The notes under the pieces were generated by a model, which was not told the origin of the DNA, did not search any database, and worked only from the letters and a program-made list of their open reading frames with translations. Of a DNA stretch of 41,009 bases, positions 33,322 through 41,009 are shown in pieces (the first letter of the stretch is position 1; each line of letters begins with the position of its first letter). Where the stretch lies: the NCBI GenBank assembly GCA_024401225.1, contig JAKSLM010000023.1, positions 1-41,009 of the forward strand, written 5' to 3'. This DNA is from Bacteroidaceae bacterium (GTDB lineage: Bacteria; Bacteroidota; Bacteroidia; Bacteroidales; Bacteroidaceae). Both the position numbers and the translations under genes were made by a program.

Positions 33322-34725
33322 CTACCATTCCCTTGTTGCATTGCGTGTAAACTCGGGGATATTGTACGACTTCATGAGGCGCTGGTGATGGTCGGCACGG
33401 TTTTGGGGAAGGTAGAAGGGCTTGGAGAAGTGGCCTTTGCCATCGAAATGGGCGATGAAGGGGCGTGTGTAGAGTCCATCGATGCGACGCGAGGAGAAGA
33501 TGACCCACTTGCCATTGCTGCTCCATGAATGATAGCTGTCGGTATCGGGGGAGTTGAGGGCGACGAGGGGGCATGTGAAACCGTTGGCCTGGAGGTCGAT
33601 CATCCAAAGGTCGGCCTCATGATGCCAGATGGAGAAGTTGCCATAGGCATGGTGTGTGAACATGAGGTAGCGGCCATCGGGCGAAACACGTGGGAAGGAG
33701 ATGCTGCCGCCTTCCCTTTTTACATTATAGAGGGTGTCGACCTTGGTGTCGAAGATGCCTGTGTGCGGATCGAAGGCTATGCTGCATAGCGAGTAGCATG
33801 CCTCATCGTACTGTGCTGGCATGGCTACGCTATCGGCTGAGCAGAAGTAGAGGGTGCGGCCATCGGGACTCCATGATGGGAAGGTCTCGAACGATGCCCC
33901 GGAGGTGAGCTGGGGGCATGAGAAGGTCTGCATGGTCTCGGTGTTGAGGACTACGATGTCGGATGAGTAGTCGAACACTTCTATACGATTGCGGCTCGTG
34001 GTGTGGAAGAGTTGCTTGGTGTCGTTCTGAGAATAGGCTATGTATTTGCCAGTCGGATGCCAGCTTGGGTATACGAGCGATGGCTGCGGCTGCAGGCGGG
34101 TGTCTGTCCCATCCTTGCGGATGTAGGTTCCTGCACAGGTCTTGCGCATGTGCAGGCTCATGGTCTCGGCATCGTAGTTGCAGTAGGAGTGGCAGTTGAT
34201 GCATCCGCCATCGGTCTTGTCGTTGGTGATGATGGCACGCTCTTCATATGTCTGCAGGTCGCGCTGGTAGATGCCCATTTCGCCCCACACTTCATATCCT
34301 GGCTCTACGAGTCGATAAGTGAGGAAATTGTCGATGGAATCGCGAGAAATGTGTATTTTTTGTGTATTGTACTCTACCCATTCGCCCGATGGATTCGTGC
34401 CTTGTATGCGCACGCTGATGTCGGTTGCATGGCTGGTCAATGAGTGCCAATCGGCTTCGGAGATGCAGAATCCGCGTTCGCCATCGCTCTCCACGATGTG
34501 CTTCGTGCTGCCCGCCTCAAAGATTGCGATGGCATCATGGAGCATGCTCTCGTCCGTAAGGATGAAGGTAGGTGGAGCGATGTTGCATGGCATGGTGACG
34601 TCGTTGTAGTCGGGAAAGGTCGATGCATCGATGCCTAATGCCTTTGCTTTCCGCTCCTGCTGGCTGCAAGCAGCAAGGCTAATGAGGATAGTCAGGAACA
34701 GTATGGAGGAGATGGTGCGTCTCAT
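33322..34725 (-). CDS. PD40 (TolB-like) beta-propeller lipoprotein with CxxCH motif
   Basis: 467 residues with a lipoprotein signal (ILFLTILISLAAC, Cys20). Blades of the WD40-like PD40 type recur: YPSWHPTGKYIAYSQN, FPSWSPDGRTLYFCSA, FPRVSPDGRYLMFTHH and YHSWSSNGKWVIFSSR. Upstream of the propeller, C175-I-N-C178-H179 forms a canonical haem c attachment motif, with C182 and C195 nearby. The N-terminal region (about 50-160) may be a small beta domain. Function is unknown. The start overlaps the DUF6057-like gene by four bases (ATGA), so it is the last gene of a three-gene operon convergent with the radical SAM gene. Confidence 0.8.
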   Translation of the reverse strand: MRRTISSILFLTILISLAACSQQERKAKALGIDASTFPDYNDVTMPCNIAPPTFILTDESMLHDAIAIFEAGSTKHIVESDGERGFCISEADWHSLTSHATDISVRIQGTNPSGEWVEYNTQKIHISRDSIDNFLTYRLVEPGYEVWGEMGIYQRDLQTYEERAIITNDKTDGGCINCHSYCNYDAETMSLHMRKTCAGTYIRKDGTDTRLQPQPSLVYPSWHPTGKYIAYSQNDTKQLFHTTSRNRIEVFDYSSDIVVLNTETMQTFSCPQLTSGASFETFPSWSPDGRTLYFCSADSVAMPAQYDEACYSLCSIAFDPHTGIFDTKVDTLYNVKREGGSISFPRVSPDGRYLMFTHHAYGNFSIWHHEADLWMIDLQANGFTCPLVALNSPDTDSYHSWSSNGKWVIFSSRRIDGLYTRPFIAHFDGKGHFSKPFYLPQNRADHHQRLMKSYNIPEFTRNATREW

Positions 34726-35870
34726 TGTCGTTTCAAGTGATTATAATATTGATCAAAGTATCGTGGCAGGTGTCCGTTGCTACGCAGCACATCGCCAAAC
34801 TCTTCTACCATGCTGACAAACTGGTCGGTGTAGTCGGCAAGGATGTAAAGCGAACCGAGGTAGTGGAGGGTTGTGACGCATTGCTTGGTGCCGCGGGTGC
34901 TGCGCGCCACTTGCAGCAGGTCGTCATCAAGTCCACGGGTTCCGGAGAATCGGTTGTCGGCAAAGATGCATTTGCGCTTCATGGCAAGGGGATGGTTTGA
35001 GGGGTCGGACCCTTTGATGAGTGCAAGGTGCTCATCTGCCCAATCGCGGTAATATAAGGTACGCTTCAGCCAATAGAGATATTTCTTTGCCACTTCGTAC
35101 TGCTCGTAGATGATGTTGGTCTGTACCAGTCGCTGGAGCATGCGAGGCGAGAGGTTGTGCATCTTCTCGTTCGATTCAAATGCGTAGCGCTGGCTCTGCG
35201 CGATGTGTCCCATGGAGTAGTACACGTCGCTCAGATGGGCTGCAATAAGATAGTTGGGGATGTCGCTTACGTAGATGGCATTGATGTTCTGACATGGCTG
35301 GTTGAGAAGCATGTCGCCAAGCTTGCCTTGCTCGGCATACGCCATGTTGAGCAGGTTCTGGTGAAGTTCGTTGGCCACAGGTGCCTTGGATGCGAAATAT
35401 TCGATGATTTCGTCCCATTGCTGGGTGCGAACCATATCCGATCCCTCGATGAATTGGCGATTGACTGCCGTTTCGCCTCCCATAGGCAGCAGGGTGCTGA
35501 GGGACATCTGAGTGGTCCAGCAGACGATGCCCACATTTGCCATGAGCGAGATGATGAGGCTGGCTATGCTTGTCACAACCGCTCCGCACTTCACACGGCG
35601 CATGATGCCCCATACTGCCATGCAGGTGATGGCTGCAAGGAGGGAGAGGAAGAGTATGCCATGCCACTGGTGCGCAAAGAACTGCAACACGAATCCTCTC
35701 ACGGCTTCTGCACATCCCACGGTATGGATGTACTGGGTGTCGTAATAGAATGTATTCCACCCTTCGCAATAGGTGAGTACCGGTTGCGACATTGCGGTGA
35801 ATACTCCTGACAATACGATTGCTATCAGCAGCACAAGGGGCTGCAGGCTCCTGCGGGGAAATGATGACAT
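34722..35870 (-). CDS. DUF6057-like integral membrane protein
   Basis: 382 residues with three N-terminal membrane helices (about 11-28, LVLLIAIVLSGVFTAM; about 70-90, ILFLSLLAAITCMAVWGIM; about 97-120, VVTSIASLIISLMANVGIV), then a helical, TPR-like soluble region (NYLIAAHLSDVYYSMGHIAQ; LYILADYTDQFVSM). I associate it from memory with DUF6057, found in Bacteroidales beside PD40 lipoproteins; this is not certain. Function is unknown. It starts three bases after the small lipoprotein gene and overlaps the PD40 gene by four. Confidence 0.72.
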   Translation of the reverse strand: MSSFPRRSLQPLVLLIAIVLSGVFTAMSQPVLTYCEGWNTFYYDTQYIHTVGCAEAVRGFVLQFFAHQWHGILFLSLLAAITCMAVWGIMRRVKCGAVVTSIASLIISLMANVGIVCWTTQMSLSTLLPMGGETAVNRQFIEGSDMVRTQQWDEIIEYFASKAPVANELHQNLLNMAYAEQGKLGDMLLNQPCQNINAIYVSDIPNYLIAAHLSDVYYSMGHIAQSQRYAFESNEKMHNLSPRMLQRLVQTNIIYEQYEVAKKYLYWLKRTLYYRDWADEHLALIKGSDPSNHPLAMKRKCIFADNRFSGTRGLDDDLLQVARSTRGTKQCVTTLHYLGSLYILADYTDQFVSMVEEFGDVLRSNGHLPRYFDQYYNHLKRQ

Positions 35871-35873
35871 TGC

Positions 35874-36362
35874 TTACTTCTTCTTTTTGAGCTTAAAGTC
35901 GTGAGTGAAGCGGTAGACTCCAGTGTTCCACGCTCCTTCGCCTTCAGCAACTTTCTGCGGATTGACCACATCGACTGAGTCGTCCTCGTAGGTTCCGGTA
36001 GGATCGTGGGCTACTACGCGCATGGTGACAAGGTCTGAAGGTTCTTTATGGATGCGTTGGGTATATGTGCCCTTTTCATCGGTCTTTACGGTATCGCTTT
36101 CGATGTATCTACGTCCACTTCCGTCGATGAATTCGGGATAGACCTTTCGGATTATCACTTCCTCACCCTGCACGCCTTTGTCGCTCTCATCAAGCACGGT
36201 TCCTGTGGCTTCGTATATTGCATACGGACTACCATACTCCACCACCATCGAGCCGTATTCGTCAGGGCTCTCTTTGCTGCACGAGGTAACGCCAAACAAT
36301 GCAAGTATGAACGACAGCACACTATTGCACATCGTCAGCCATTTGTTTCTAATCTCTATCAT
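35874..36362 (-). CDS. Radical SAM-associated putative lipoprotein
   Basis: 162 residues. The N-terminal helix ends in a lipobox (LALFGVTSC, Cys28), followed by SKESPDEYGSMVVEYGSPYA and YEATGTVLDE, then a small beta domain of carboxypeptidase-regulatory or Ig type (TVKTDEKGTYTQRIHKEP; GTYEDDSVDVV) and a lysine-rich end FKLKKKK. The VEYGSPYA-type segment after the lipobox is what I remember of TIGR04134, the lipoprotein partner of the TIGR04133 radical SAM enzyme. First gene of the operon with the DUF6057-like and PD40 genes. No consensus promoter was seen upstream. Confidence 0.75.
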   Translation of the reverse strand: MIEIRNKWLTMCNSVLSFILALFGVTSCSKESPDEYGSMVVEYGSPYAIYEATGTVLDESDKGVQGEEVIIRKVYPEFIDGSGRRYIESDTVKTDEKGTYTQRIHKEPSDLVTMRVVAHDPTGTYEDDSVDVVNPQKVAEGEGAWNTGVYRFTHDFKLKKKK

Positions 36363-36397
36363 AACCTGGTACTTTGTTTTAGTTTACAACTCTATTT

Positions 36398-36413
36398 AGG
36401 GTCGCAGGACCCT
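36398..36413. repeat. Small hairpin between the ATPase and lipoprotein genes
   Basis: AGGGTC GCAG GACCCT is a perfect six-bp stem with a four-base loop, 13 bases past the ATPase stop and without a T-tract. Weak terminator at best. Confidence 0.4.
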
Positions 36414-36426
36414 CTGAAATATTACA

Positions 36427-37980
36427 TCAACCAATAACCCATTTCTCAATGTTGCGGGTTTTGCTATCGAAGTTCATGCCAATGCGAACGACCTGTCGCC
36501 CTGTGGTATCGAATGGCAAAGTGTAATGCTTGTCTTCTATCTGCGCCAACGCTTCTTCTGCCGTTCCATCAAGCTTGAACTCCATAACATAACAATACTG
36601 AGGCGATTGAAGCACAAGGTCTATGCGACCCTCGCTGGTATGATACTCTGCTTGCACGTAGAAACCCAATAGTTTGAACAGCAACCAAAGAACATTCTGG
36701 TAGTGGTTCTCCAGATTCTTCACCAATTCGTAAGGCGTGTCGGAAAAGAGAGAACGCAGACGCTTGAGGAATTGCTCGGTATTGCCGTTGCGCACATCCA
36801 TCACAAAGTTCTTTATGTCGAATGCCGTTTGCCCTTTACGCACGGACGTATAGCAAGGCAATAGGAATCTTGTGAACCCTTCTTCCACCTCCTTGTTAGG
36901 AAAACCGAGAGTGTATACGCTAAACTCTGGATCATAGTCCTTTATCGTAAGATAGCCGCTCTGATAAATCACAGGAATAGGGTTCGTGCTATTGGCATCT
37001 ACACTATTTAGTGTCTCATCATCTGCCTCTACCTGCGACATCTGCTCCAGATTGTAGTCATGCATCTGGAGAAGATCAACGAGATATGTAGGGGTGCCAG
37101 TCTCAAACCAATAGCTTCCATACTTCAGCTTGTTCAAGGTGTTCAGCAAGCTGAAAGGATTATACACACCTTTGGAGTCTTCCAAAAAATGATAGCCATC
37201 GTAACGTATACGCAACGTTTCTATAGCTTCTTCCGCCGTCTGGTTTTGGCTGGCAGCCAAAGCCTTAATGCTTGGTAGGAAACAGCTTAGAAGTTCCTCC
37301 TCTGTAACACCACAAATATCATAGTAAGGCAACGACATTGAGATGTCGTCAAGATGGTTCAAATCGCTGAATACGCTAACCTTGCCAAACTTCGTGACAC
37401 CCGTCAGCATAGCAAATTTAATGCATCCGTCCATTGACTTCAAAGCACCATAGAAGCCATTTAATGTACCGCGGAATTGCTCTTGCAAATCCTCGTTGCC
37501 TATTGCTTGAAGCAAAGGTTTATCATACTCGTCAACGAGAACCACAACTCGCTGTCCAGTCTGCTTATAGGCTGCCTCTATGACACGTTCAAAACGAATA
37601 CCATGTGAATACGTCTCAAATCCTGTAGGATATTGCATTTCCCACAACTTTAATTGAGCATCAAGCTTCCTCTCCAAAGAAGAACCAGTGTCGTATTTCT
37701 CCGCATTCAGATCAAGATGCAAGACGGGATGTTCGGTCCAATCCTTTTCCAGTTGTTCGATAGCAAGACCTTTGAAGAGCTCTTTCTTCCCTTGAAAATA
37801 TGCCTTTATCGTAGATATCAGCAAAGACTTTCCGAAACGACGTGGACGGGAAAGGAAATAGTATCTTCCATCATTAACCAACTTGTAAACCAAGCGCGTC
37901 TTATCCACGTAAAGATATCCATCCTTACGCAGACTCTCAAAGTCTTGTATACCTATCGGAAGTTTCTGAACTGCATCCAT
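36427..37980 (-). CDS. AAA-ATPase-like / PD-(D/E)XK nuclease-like protein
   Basis: 517 residues from the ATG at 37978-37980. The N-terminal part matches the AAA-ATPase-like family of Bacteroidetes: LPIGIQDFESLRKDGYLYVDK, a P-loop variant RPRRFGKSLL (about 45-54), and VVLVDEYDKPLL as Walker B. The C-terminus has a PD-(D/E)XK-type signature, EGRIDLVLQ and CYVMEFKLDG. Such proteins occur in many copies per genome and their function is not established; a role in mobile elements or defence has been suggested. A TTG start ten codons upstream is rejected since it overlaps a -7 box. The gene is more AT-rich than its neighbours. Confidence 0.85.
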   Translation of the reverse strand: MDAVQKLPIGIQDFESLRKDGYLYVDKTRLVYKLVNDGRYYFLSRPRRFGKSLLISTIKAYFQGKKELFKGLAIEQLEKDWTEHPVLHLDLNAEKYDTGSSLERKLDAQLKLWEMQYPTGFETYSHGIRFERVIEAAYKQTGQRVVVLVDEYDKPLLQAIGNEDLQEQFRGTLNGFYGALKSMDGCIKFAMLTGVTKFGKVSVFSDLNHLDDISMSLPYYDICGVTEEELLSCFLPSIKALAASQNQTAEEAIETLRIRYDGYHFLEDSKGVYNPFSLLNTLNKLKYGSYWFETGTPTYLVDLLQMHDYNLEQMSQVEADDETLNSVDANSTNPIPVIYQSGYLTIKDYDPEFSVYTLGFPNKEVEEGFTRFLLPCYTSVRKGQTAFDIKNFVMDVRNGNTEQFLKRLRSLFSDTPYELVKNLENHYQNVLWLLFKLLGFYVQAEYHTSEGRIDLVLQSPQYCYVMEFKLDGTAEEALAQIEDKHYTLPFDTTGRQVVRIGMNFDSKTRNIEKWVIG

Positions 37981-38007
37981 AGTGGAAAAATCATTGATTA
38001 CATGTTG

Positions 38008-38015
38008 CAAAGTTA
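38008..38015 (-). promoter_or_regulatory. -7 box of the AAA-ATPase gene
   Basis: Minus-strand TAACTTTG fits TAnnTTTG; TTG-containing sequence lies near the -33 position (38036-38033). The predicted start near 38001 leaves a leader of about 20 bases before the ATG at 37980. Confidence 0.55.
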
Positions 38016-38086
38016 GTAATTTATTTTAAGAACAACGAAATAAGTAAAACGTTTTTTTAATTATTAATGTATTTTCAACACATATC

Positions 38087-38120
38087 AAAAAAAATCCTGC
38101 CCAGTAAATACTGGACAGGA
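38087..38120 (-). terminator. Intrinsic terminator behind susD
   Basis: A stem of 11 to 12 bp (38095-38106 with 38109-38120, one wobble on the minus strand) is followed on the minus strand by eight T residues. It begins about 30 bases after the susD stop and ends the SusC/SusD transcript. Confidence 0.85.
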
Positions 38121-38150
38121 CTCTTTATTATAAGTATTGTAGCTGTACGA

Positions 38151-40190
38151 TTAATAGCCTTCATTCTGTTCACATGCAGGGTTCTTCAGAATCTCATCCT
38201 CAGGGATAGGCATGAACATCTTCTCCATCTTGAAGTCGAAGTCACGAGCAGTCTCCCACTGTGTGATAGTTTCGAGACCAACAGTTGGCAGGCTGTTCTT
38301 CTTATACACATGCTCAACGTGATCCTTCAGGAAGCCAGATTTGTGCATATCTGAACGGAGATAAGGCTCAGCAGAGAATTCCTTACGGCGCTCGTTGTTT
38401 ACAGCAATCTTCCATACCTCTGACTCATAGCCCATCTTAGCCTTAAGATCAGCATAATACGTCTGAGCATCTGGAACATTTACAACTTCAGTGTTGAATG
38501 GGAAAGGATACTCTTTAACTGGCTGGATAGCACCCTTACCATCGCAGTCACCGTTTGAGAAGTTCTTATAGTACTCATAGACCTTATTGTGGTGAGCGAT
38601 GTACTTAGAAAGATCCTGACCAACCTCCATGTTACCGAATGCACGCTTACGGATTTCATTAACCAACTGCCATCCGAAAGCCACCTTATCACCTCCAAGG
38701 CGGAAGCAGCACTCTGCGAGGTCAAGGTAAACGTTAGCAAGACGCTTGAAGTAGATGTGGTCTGGTGTCCAGAGTGCGTTTGTACCCCAGTCAGTACCAC
38801 GACCGTTACGCCAATGCTTTGAAGACCATACTGTAGGAGCAGGGTCGGCCGATGACCAGTGGTAACCACACCAACCTACATACTCCTGGTTGAATGGGTT
38901 GAAGCCCATTGGGTGCTGTGGGTCGTACTTACCGTTGTCAGCCTCAGCATTCCAATCATATGCATCATATGTAGCCTGGTCAAATTCATACTCGGTAATT
39001 TCATTGCCATCCGCATCCGTTTTCTTTACTTCCTTATAACCACGGATGTACTTCTTGTTAGCATCAATCCAAGCCTGTGTAGGTTTTACACGCTGCTCCC
39101 ACTCTGGCTTTACAATGTGCTTTGCAGGAATAGTAGCAGTAACCATAGAAGCATCACGACGCTTGTCGAATGAGCCAGCATATTCGCCTTCGAGGTAGTT
39201 CTCGAATGAGTCGTAGAGCTCCCAAGACATCTGGAATGTACCCCAAGCACCGTTTGAAGTAGGACCAAAGTAGAAACCTGTCCAACCACGTGCACCAGCG
39301 TTCTTAGTGTCATCCCATGAACCCCAGTCATCACCAGAGTTGAGGACAATCTGCCAAATAGCCTCATCTGGCCAAGCCTCTTCTGCATCGTACAATGTAG
39401 AGAATGAAGGAGAGAGCTTGTATGTATGACTGTCATAAACTTCTTTGAGAGCGTTGTAAGCAGCCAGGTAGCAAGAATCTGCCTTCTCTGGGCAAGTGTA
39501 AGCCTTCCACATGTAAGCGTCGCCAAGGAATGTAAGAGCCATACCCTTTGTACAACGACCATACTGACCCTGGAATGGTTGCCAGTCAAGAAGCGTTGCA
39601 GCCTCCTTGAAATCTTTGATTACGAAGTCCCACATCTCAGCATAGTCCTTTGCCTTTGCCTTAACAGGAGTGTTCACGTAGTTCTCACCTGTGATGAGGA
39701 GAGGAACGCGTCCGAATGTGTTAGCGAGACCAAAGAACTGGAATCCGCGGAGAGCCATAGCCTCACCTCTAAGGTGATCCTTTACATCCTTCGAGATGTT
39801 TTCTGATGCCTCGAGACCAGCGAGGAAGTCATTACAACGAGAAGCACAAGCGTAAGACTGCTTCCAATAGTCACGGAGCTGCTCGTTCTTAGCAGTCCAG
39901 TTCTGAGTCATGAAGTCCTTATCCCAGCCAGAAGCCTGAGAGTCCATTGTTGGGTGAAGACCGTTGAAGATCCAGTACTTGTATGGGTCATCATTCTTAC
40001 CGCCACGGCGGTGAAGAAGATCGTAGCAACCTGTCATACCCTTGATGGCATTGTCATCGTTGGCAAACATCTGGTCGCCTTCAAGCATAGAATAGTGGGT
40101 CACATCGAGGAATTCATCATTGTTACATGAACTCAAGCCGAAAGTGAGTGCTGCACCTGCGATAAGACCATATATTAAATTCTTTTTCAT
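38151..40190 (-). CDS. SusD/RagB family nutrient-binding lipoprotein
   Basis: 679 residues, larger than the 500-600 typical of the family. Lipoprotein signal MKKNLIYGLIAGAALTFGLS with modified Cys22 (SSCNNDEFLDV), so surface-exposed and tethered. The TPR-containing SusD fold is indicated by ALRGFQFFGLANTFGRVPLL and VYLDLAECCFRLGGDKVAF, and the C-terminal region VNNERRKEFSAEPYLRSDMH is typical. It acts as the lid over the SusC transporter, binding a glycan or peptide; the ligand cannot be told. Starts 24 bases behind susC and is followed by a strong terminator, so no downstream genes belong to this unit. Confidence 0.93.
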   Translation of the reverse strand: MKKNLIYGLIAGAALTFGLSSCNNDEFLDVTHYSMLEGDQMFANDDNAIKGMTGCYDLLHRRGGKNDDPYKYWIFNGLHPTMDSQASGWDKDFMTQNWTAKNEQLRDYWKQSYACASRCNDFLAGLEASENISKDVKDHLRGEAMALRGFQFFGLANTFGRVPLLITGENYVNTPVKAKAKDYAEMWDFVIKDFKEAATLLDWQPFQGQYGRCTKGMALTFLGDAYMWKAYTCPEKADSCYLAAYNALKEVYDSHTYKLSPSFSTLYDAEEAWPDEAIWQIVLNSGDDWGSWDDTKNAGARGWTGFYFGPTSNGAWGTFQMSWELYDSFENYLEGEYAGSFDKRRDASMVTATIPAKHIVKPEWEQRVKPTQAWIDANKKYIRGYKEVKKTDADGNEITEYEFDQATYDAYDWNAEADNGKYDPQHPMGFNPFNQEYVGWCGYHWSSADPAPTVWSSKHWRNGRGTDWGTNALWTPDHIYFKRLANVYLDLAECCFRLGGDKVAFGWQLVNEIRKRAFGNMEVGQDLSKYIAHHNKVYEYYKNFSNGDCDGKGAIQPVKEYPFPFNTEVVNVPDAQTYYADLKAKMGYESEVWKIAVNNERRKEFSAEPYLRSDMHKSGFLKDHVEHVYKKNSLPTVGLETITQWETARDFDFKMEKMFMPIPEDEILKNPACEQNEGY

Positions 40191-40214
40191 AATATACTAT
40201 AATAATGAGTTTTT

Positions 40215-41009
40215 TTAGAATGTTACGTTGATACCTGCTGCGTAAGTACGTGGCATTGGATAACGGCCAGTATCAAGACCTGTATAGAGAACTGAACCCT
40301 GACCACACTCAGGATCGCCATACTTGTTGTATGGAGAGATGCAGAGGAGGTTCTGGACAGCTACGTAGATACGAGCATTTTGAATCATACACTTCTTTGC
40401 GATAGACTTTGGAAGAGTGTAACCAACCTGGAGGTTAGAAATCTTGAGGAAGTTGCCATTCTTAACCCATGCATCGCTAGCTCGCATGTTGTAGTTCTCA
40501 TCGATGATAGAGAGGCGAGCCTCAGTACCATTTGTGTTAGATGGTGACCATGCATTCTTAGCAGCCTCAGCGAGGATGTTTGGAGTACAGCCGTCATCAG
40601 AAGAGAACATATTAGAAAGACGCATTGCAGAGTAAGAGAAGATCTTCTGACCGAGTACACCATGCATCTGAACAGAGAAGTCGAAGTTCTTGTACTGAGC
40701 ACCAAGAGTAAGACCAAAGTTGAGAGCAGGGAAACCATTGCCAAGAATGTCCATATCACTTTCATTGAGGGTACCATCAGCACCGAGGTCATCACCGACC
40801 TTCTTTGCCAAGCCCTTATCCACATCTTCCTGTGTTGCCTTCTTACCTGCGATATCCTTGAAGAGATAGTCACCCATCTTTGCTGATGCCTGACCCTGAG
40901 CGTGAGCCTTGTCGAGGTCTGCCTGAGTTGTGATGATCTTTTCTACGCGGTAGCCATAGAATGAACCTACAGCCTCGCCCTCGCGGCAGATAGAGTGGTT
41001 GCCCCAGTG
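40215..41009 (-). CDS. SusC/RagA TonB-linked outer-membrane transporter (C-terminal part)
   Basis: Partial gene: the frame stays open to the window edge, giving the last 264 residues of what should be a protein of about 1000. The first visible residues, HWGNHSICREGEAVGSFYGY, match the conserved GEPVGSFYGY segment of SusC proteins. Later stretches LNFGLTLGAQYKNFDFSVQM and WVKNGNFLKISNLQVGYTLP are typical barrel strands, and it ends in RTYAAGINVTF with the C-terminal Phe barrel signal. The internal Met at 40877 is not a start. It transports the ligand captured by the SusD partner, powered by TonB. Confidence 0.95.
   Translation of the reverse strand, partial: HWGNHSICREGEAVGSFYGYRVEKIITTQADLDKAHAQGQASAKMGDYLFKDIAGKKATQEDVDKGLAKKVGDDLGADGTLNESDMDILGNGFPALNFGLTLGAQYKNFDFSVQMHGVLGQKIFSYSAMRLSNMFSSDDGCTPNILAEAAKNAWSPSNTNGTEARLSIIDENYNMRASDAWVKNGNFLKISNLQVGYTLPKSIAKKCMIQNARIYVAVQNLLCISPYNKYGDPECGQGSVLYTGLDTGRYPMPRTYAAGINVTF

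Noticed and set aside
33083-33607. Minus-strand frame across the 22-bp repeats
   Set aside because: Repeat period is not a multiple of three and the frame overlaps the PD40 gene; no protein character.
37981-38010. TTG start of the AAA-ATPase gene
   Set aside because: It overlaps the TAACTTTG box; the ATG at 37980 begins the conserved LPIGIQDF region.
40215-40877. SusC as a complete 220-residue gene starting at 40877
   Set aside because: The frame continues upstream with GSFYGYRVE to the window edge, so the Met is internal.

Overview
The window looks like a chromosomal segment of a Bacteroidota bacterium, most likely Bacteroidales and Prevotella-like. This rests on SusC/SusD outer-membrane proteins, PorX and PorW/SprE family proteins, a DUF2490 protein, sufBCDS fused to the rimP-nusA-infB operon, and several -7 promoter boxes matching TAnnTTTG. 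No species-level claim can be made without a database search. No rRNA, tRNA, CRISPR array, integrase or transposase was seen.

Left part (1-12.1 kb, minus strand): a repeat-rich 480-base stretch, then hisS, then a long operon read right to left as rimP, nusA, infB, cvpA, sufB, sufC, sufD, sufS. It couples ribosome maturation, transcription elongation and translation initiation with Fe-S cluster assembly. Its leader holds a consensus promoter and a terminator-like hairpin that could be an attenuator. sufD carries an in-frame, repeat-like insertion.

Middle (12.3-25.8 kb): a DUF2490 outer-membrane protein is convergent with a minus-strand group (rpoN, PAP2-like membrane protein, purE, ispG). ispG has an unusually short insertion domain. 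rpoN and dnaE diverge from a compact promoter region. Plus-strand genes follow: dnaE, trxA, an acidic small protein, an exported SGNH esterase, aroA and a small membrane-anchored protein.

Right-middle (25.8-31.9 kb, plus): a PorW/SprE-like lipoprotein, a ComEA-type helix-hairpin-helix protein, a PorX-type response regulator with PglZ phosphatase domain, and tsaE. PorW and PorX homologues are associated with the type IX secretion system.

31.9-36.4 kb: the most unusual region. A radical SAM/SPASM enzyme (plus) is convergent with a three-gene minus operon: small lipoprotein, DUF6057-like membrane protein, PD40 beta-propeller lipoprotein with a CxxCH motif. The intergenic space holds a terminator and five 22-bp repeats built on the palindrome CCTTGCAAGG. 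This resembles the uncharacterised rSAM/lipoprotein system of Bacteroidetes.

Right end (36.4-41.0 kb, minus): an AAA-ATPase/PD-(D/E)XK protein, a strong terminator, a SusD lipoprotein and the C-terminal part of its SusC partner, which runs off the window.
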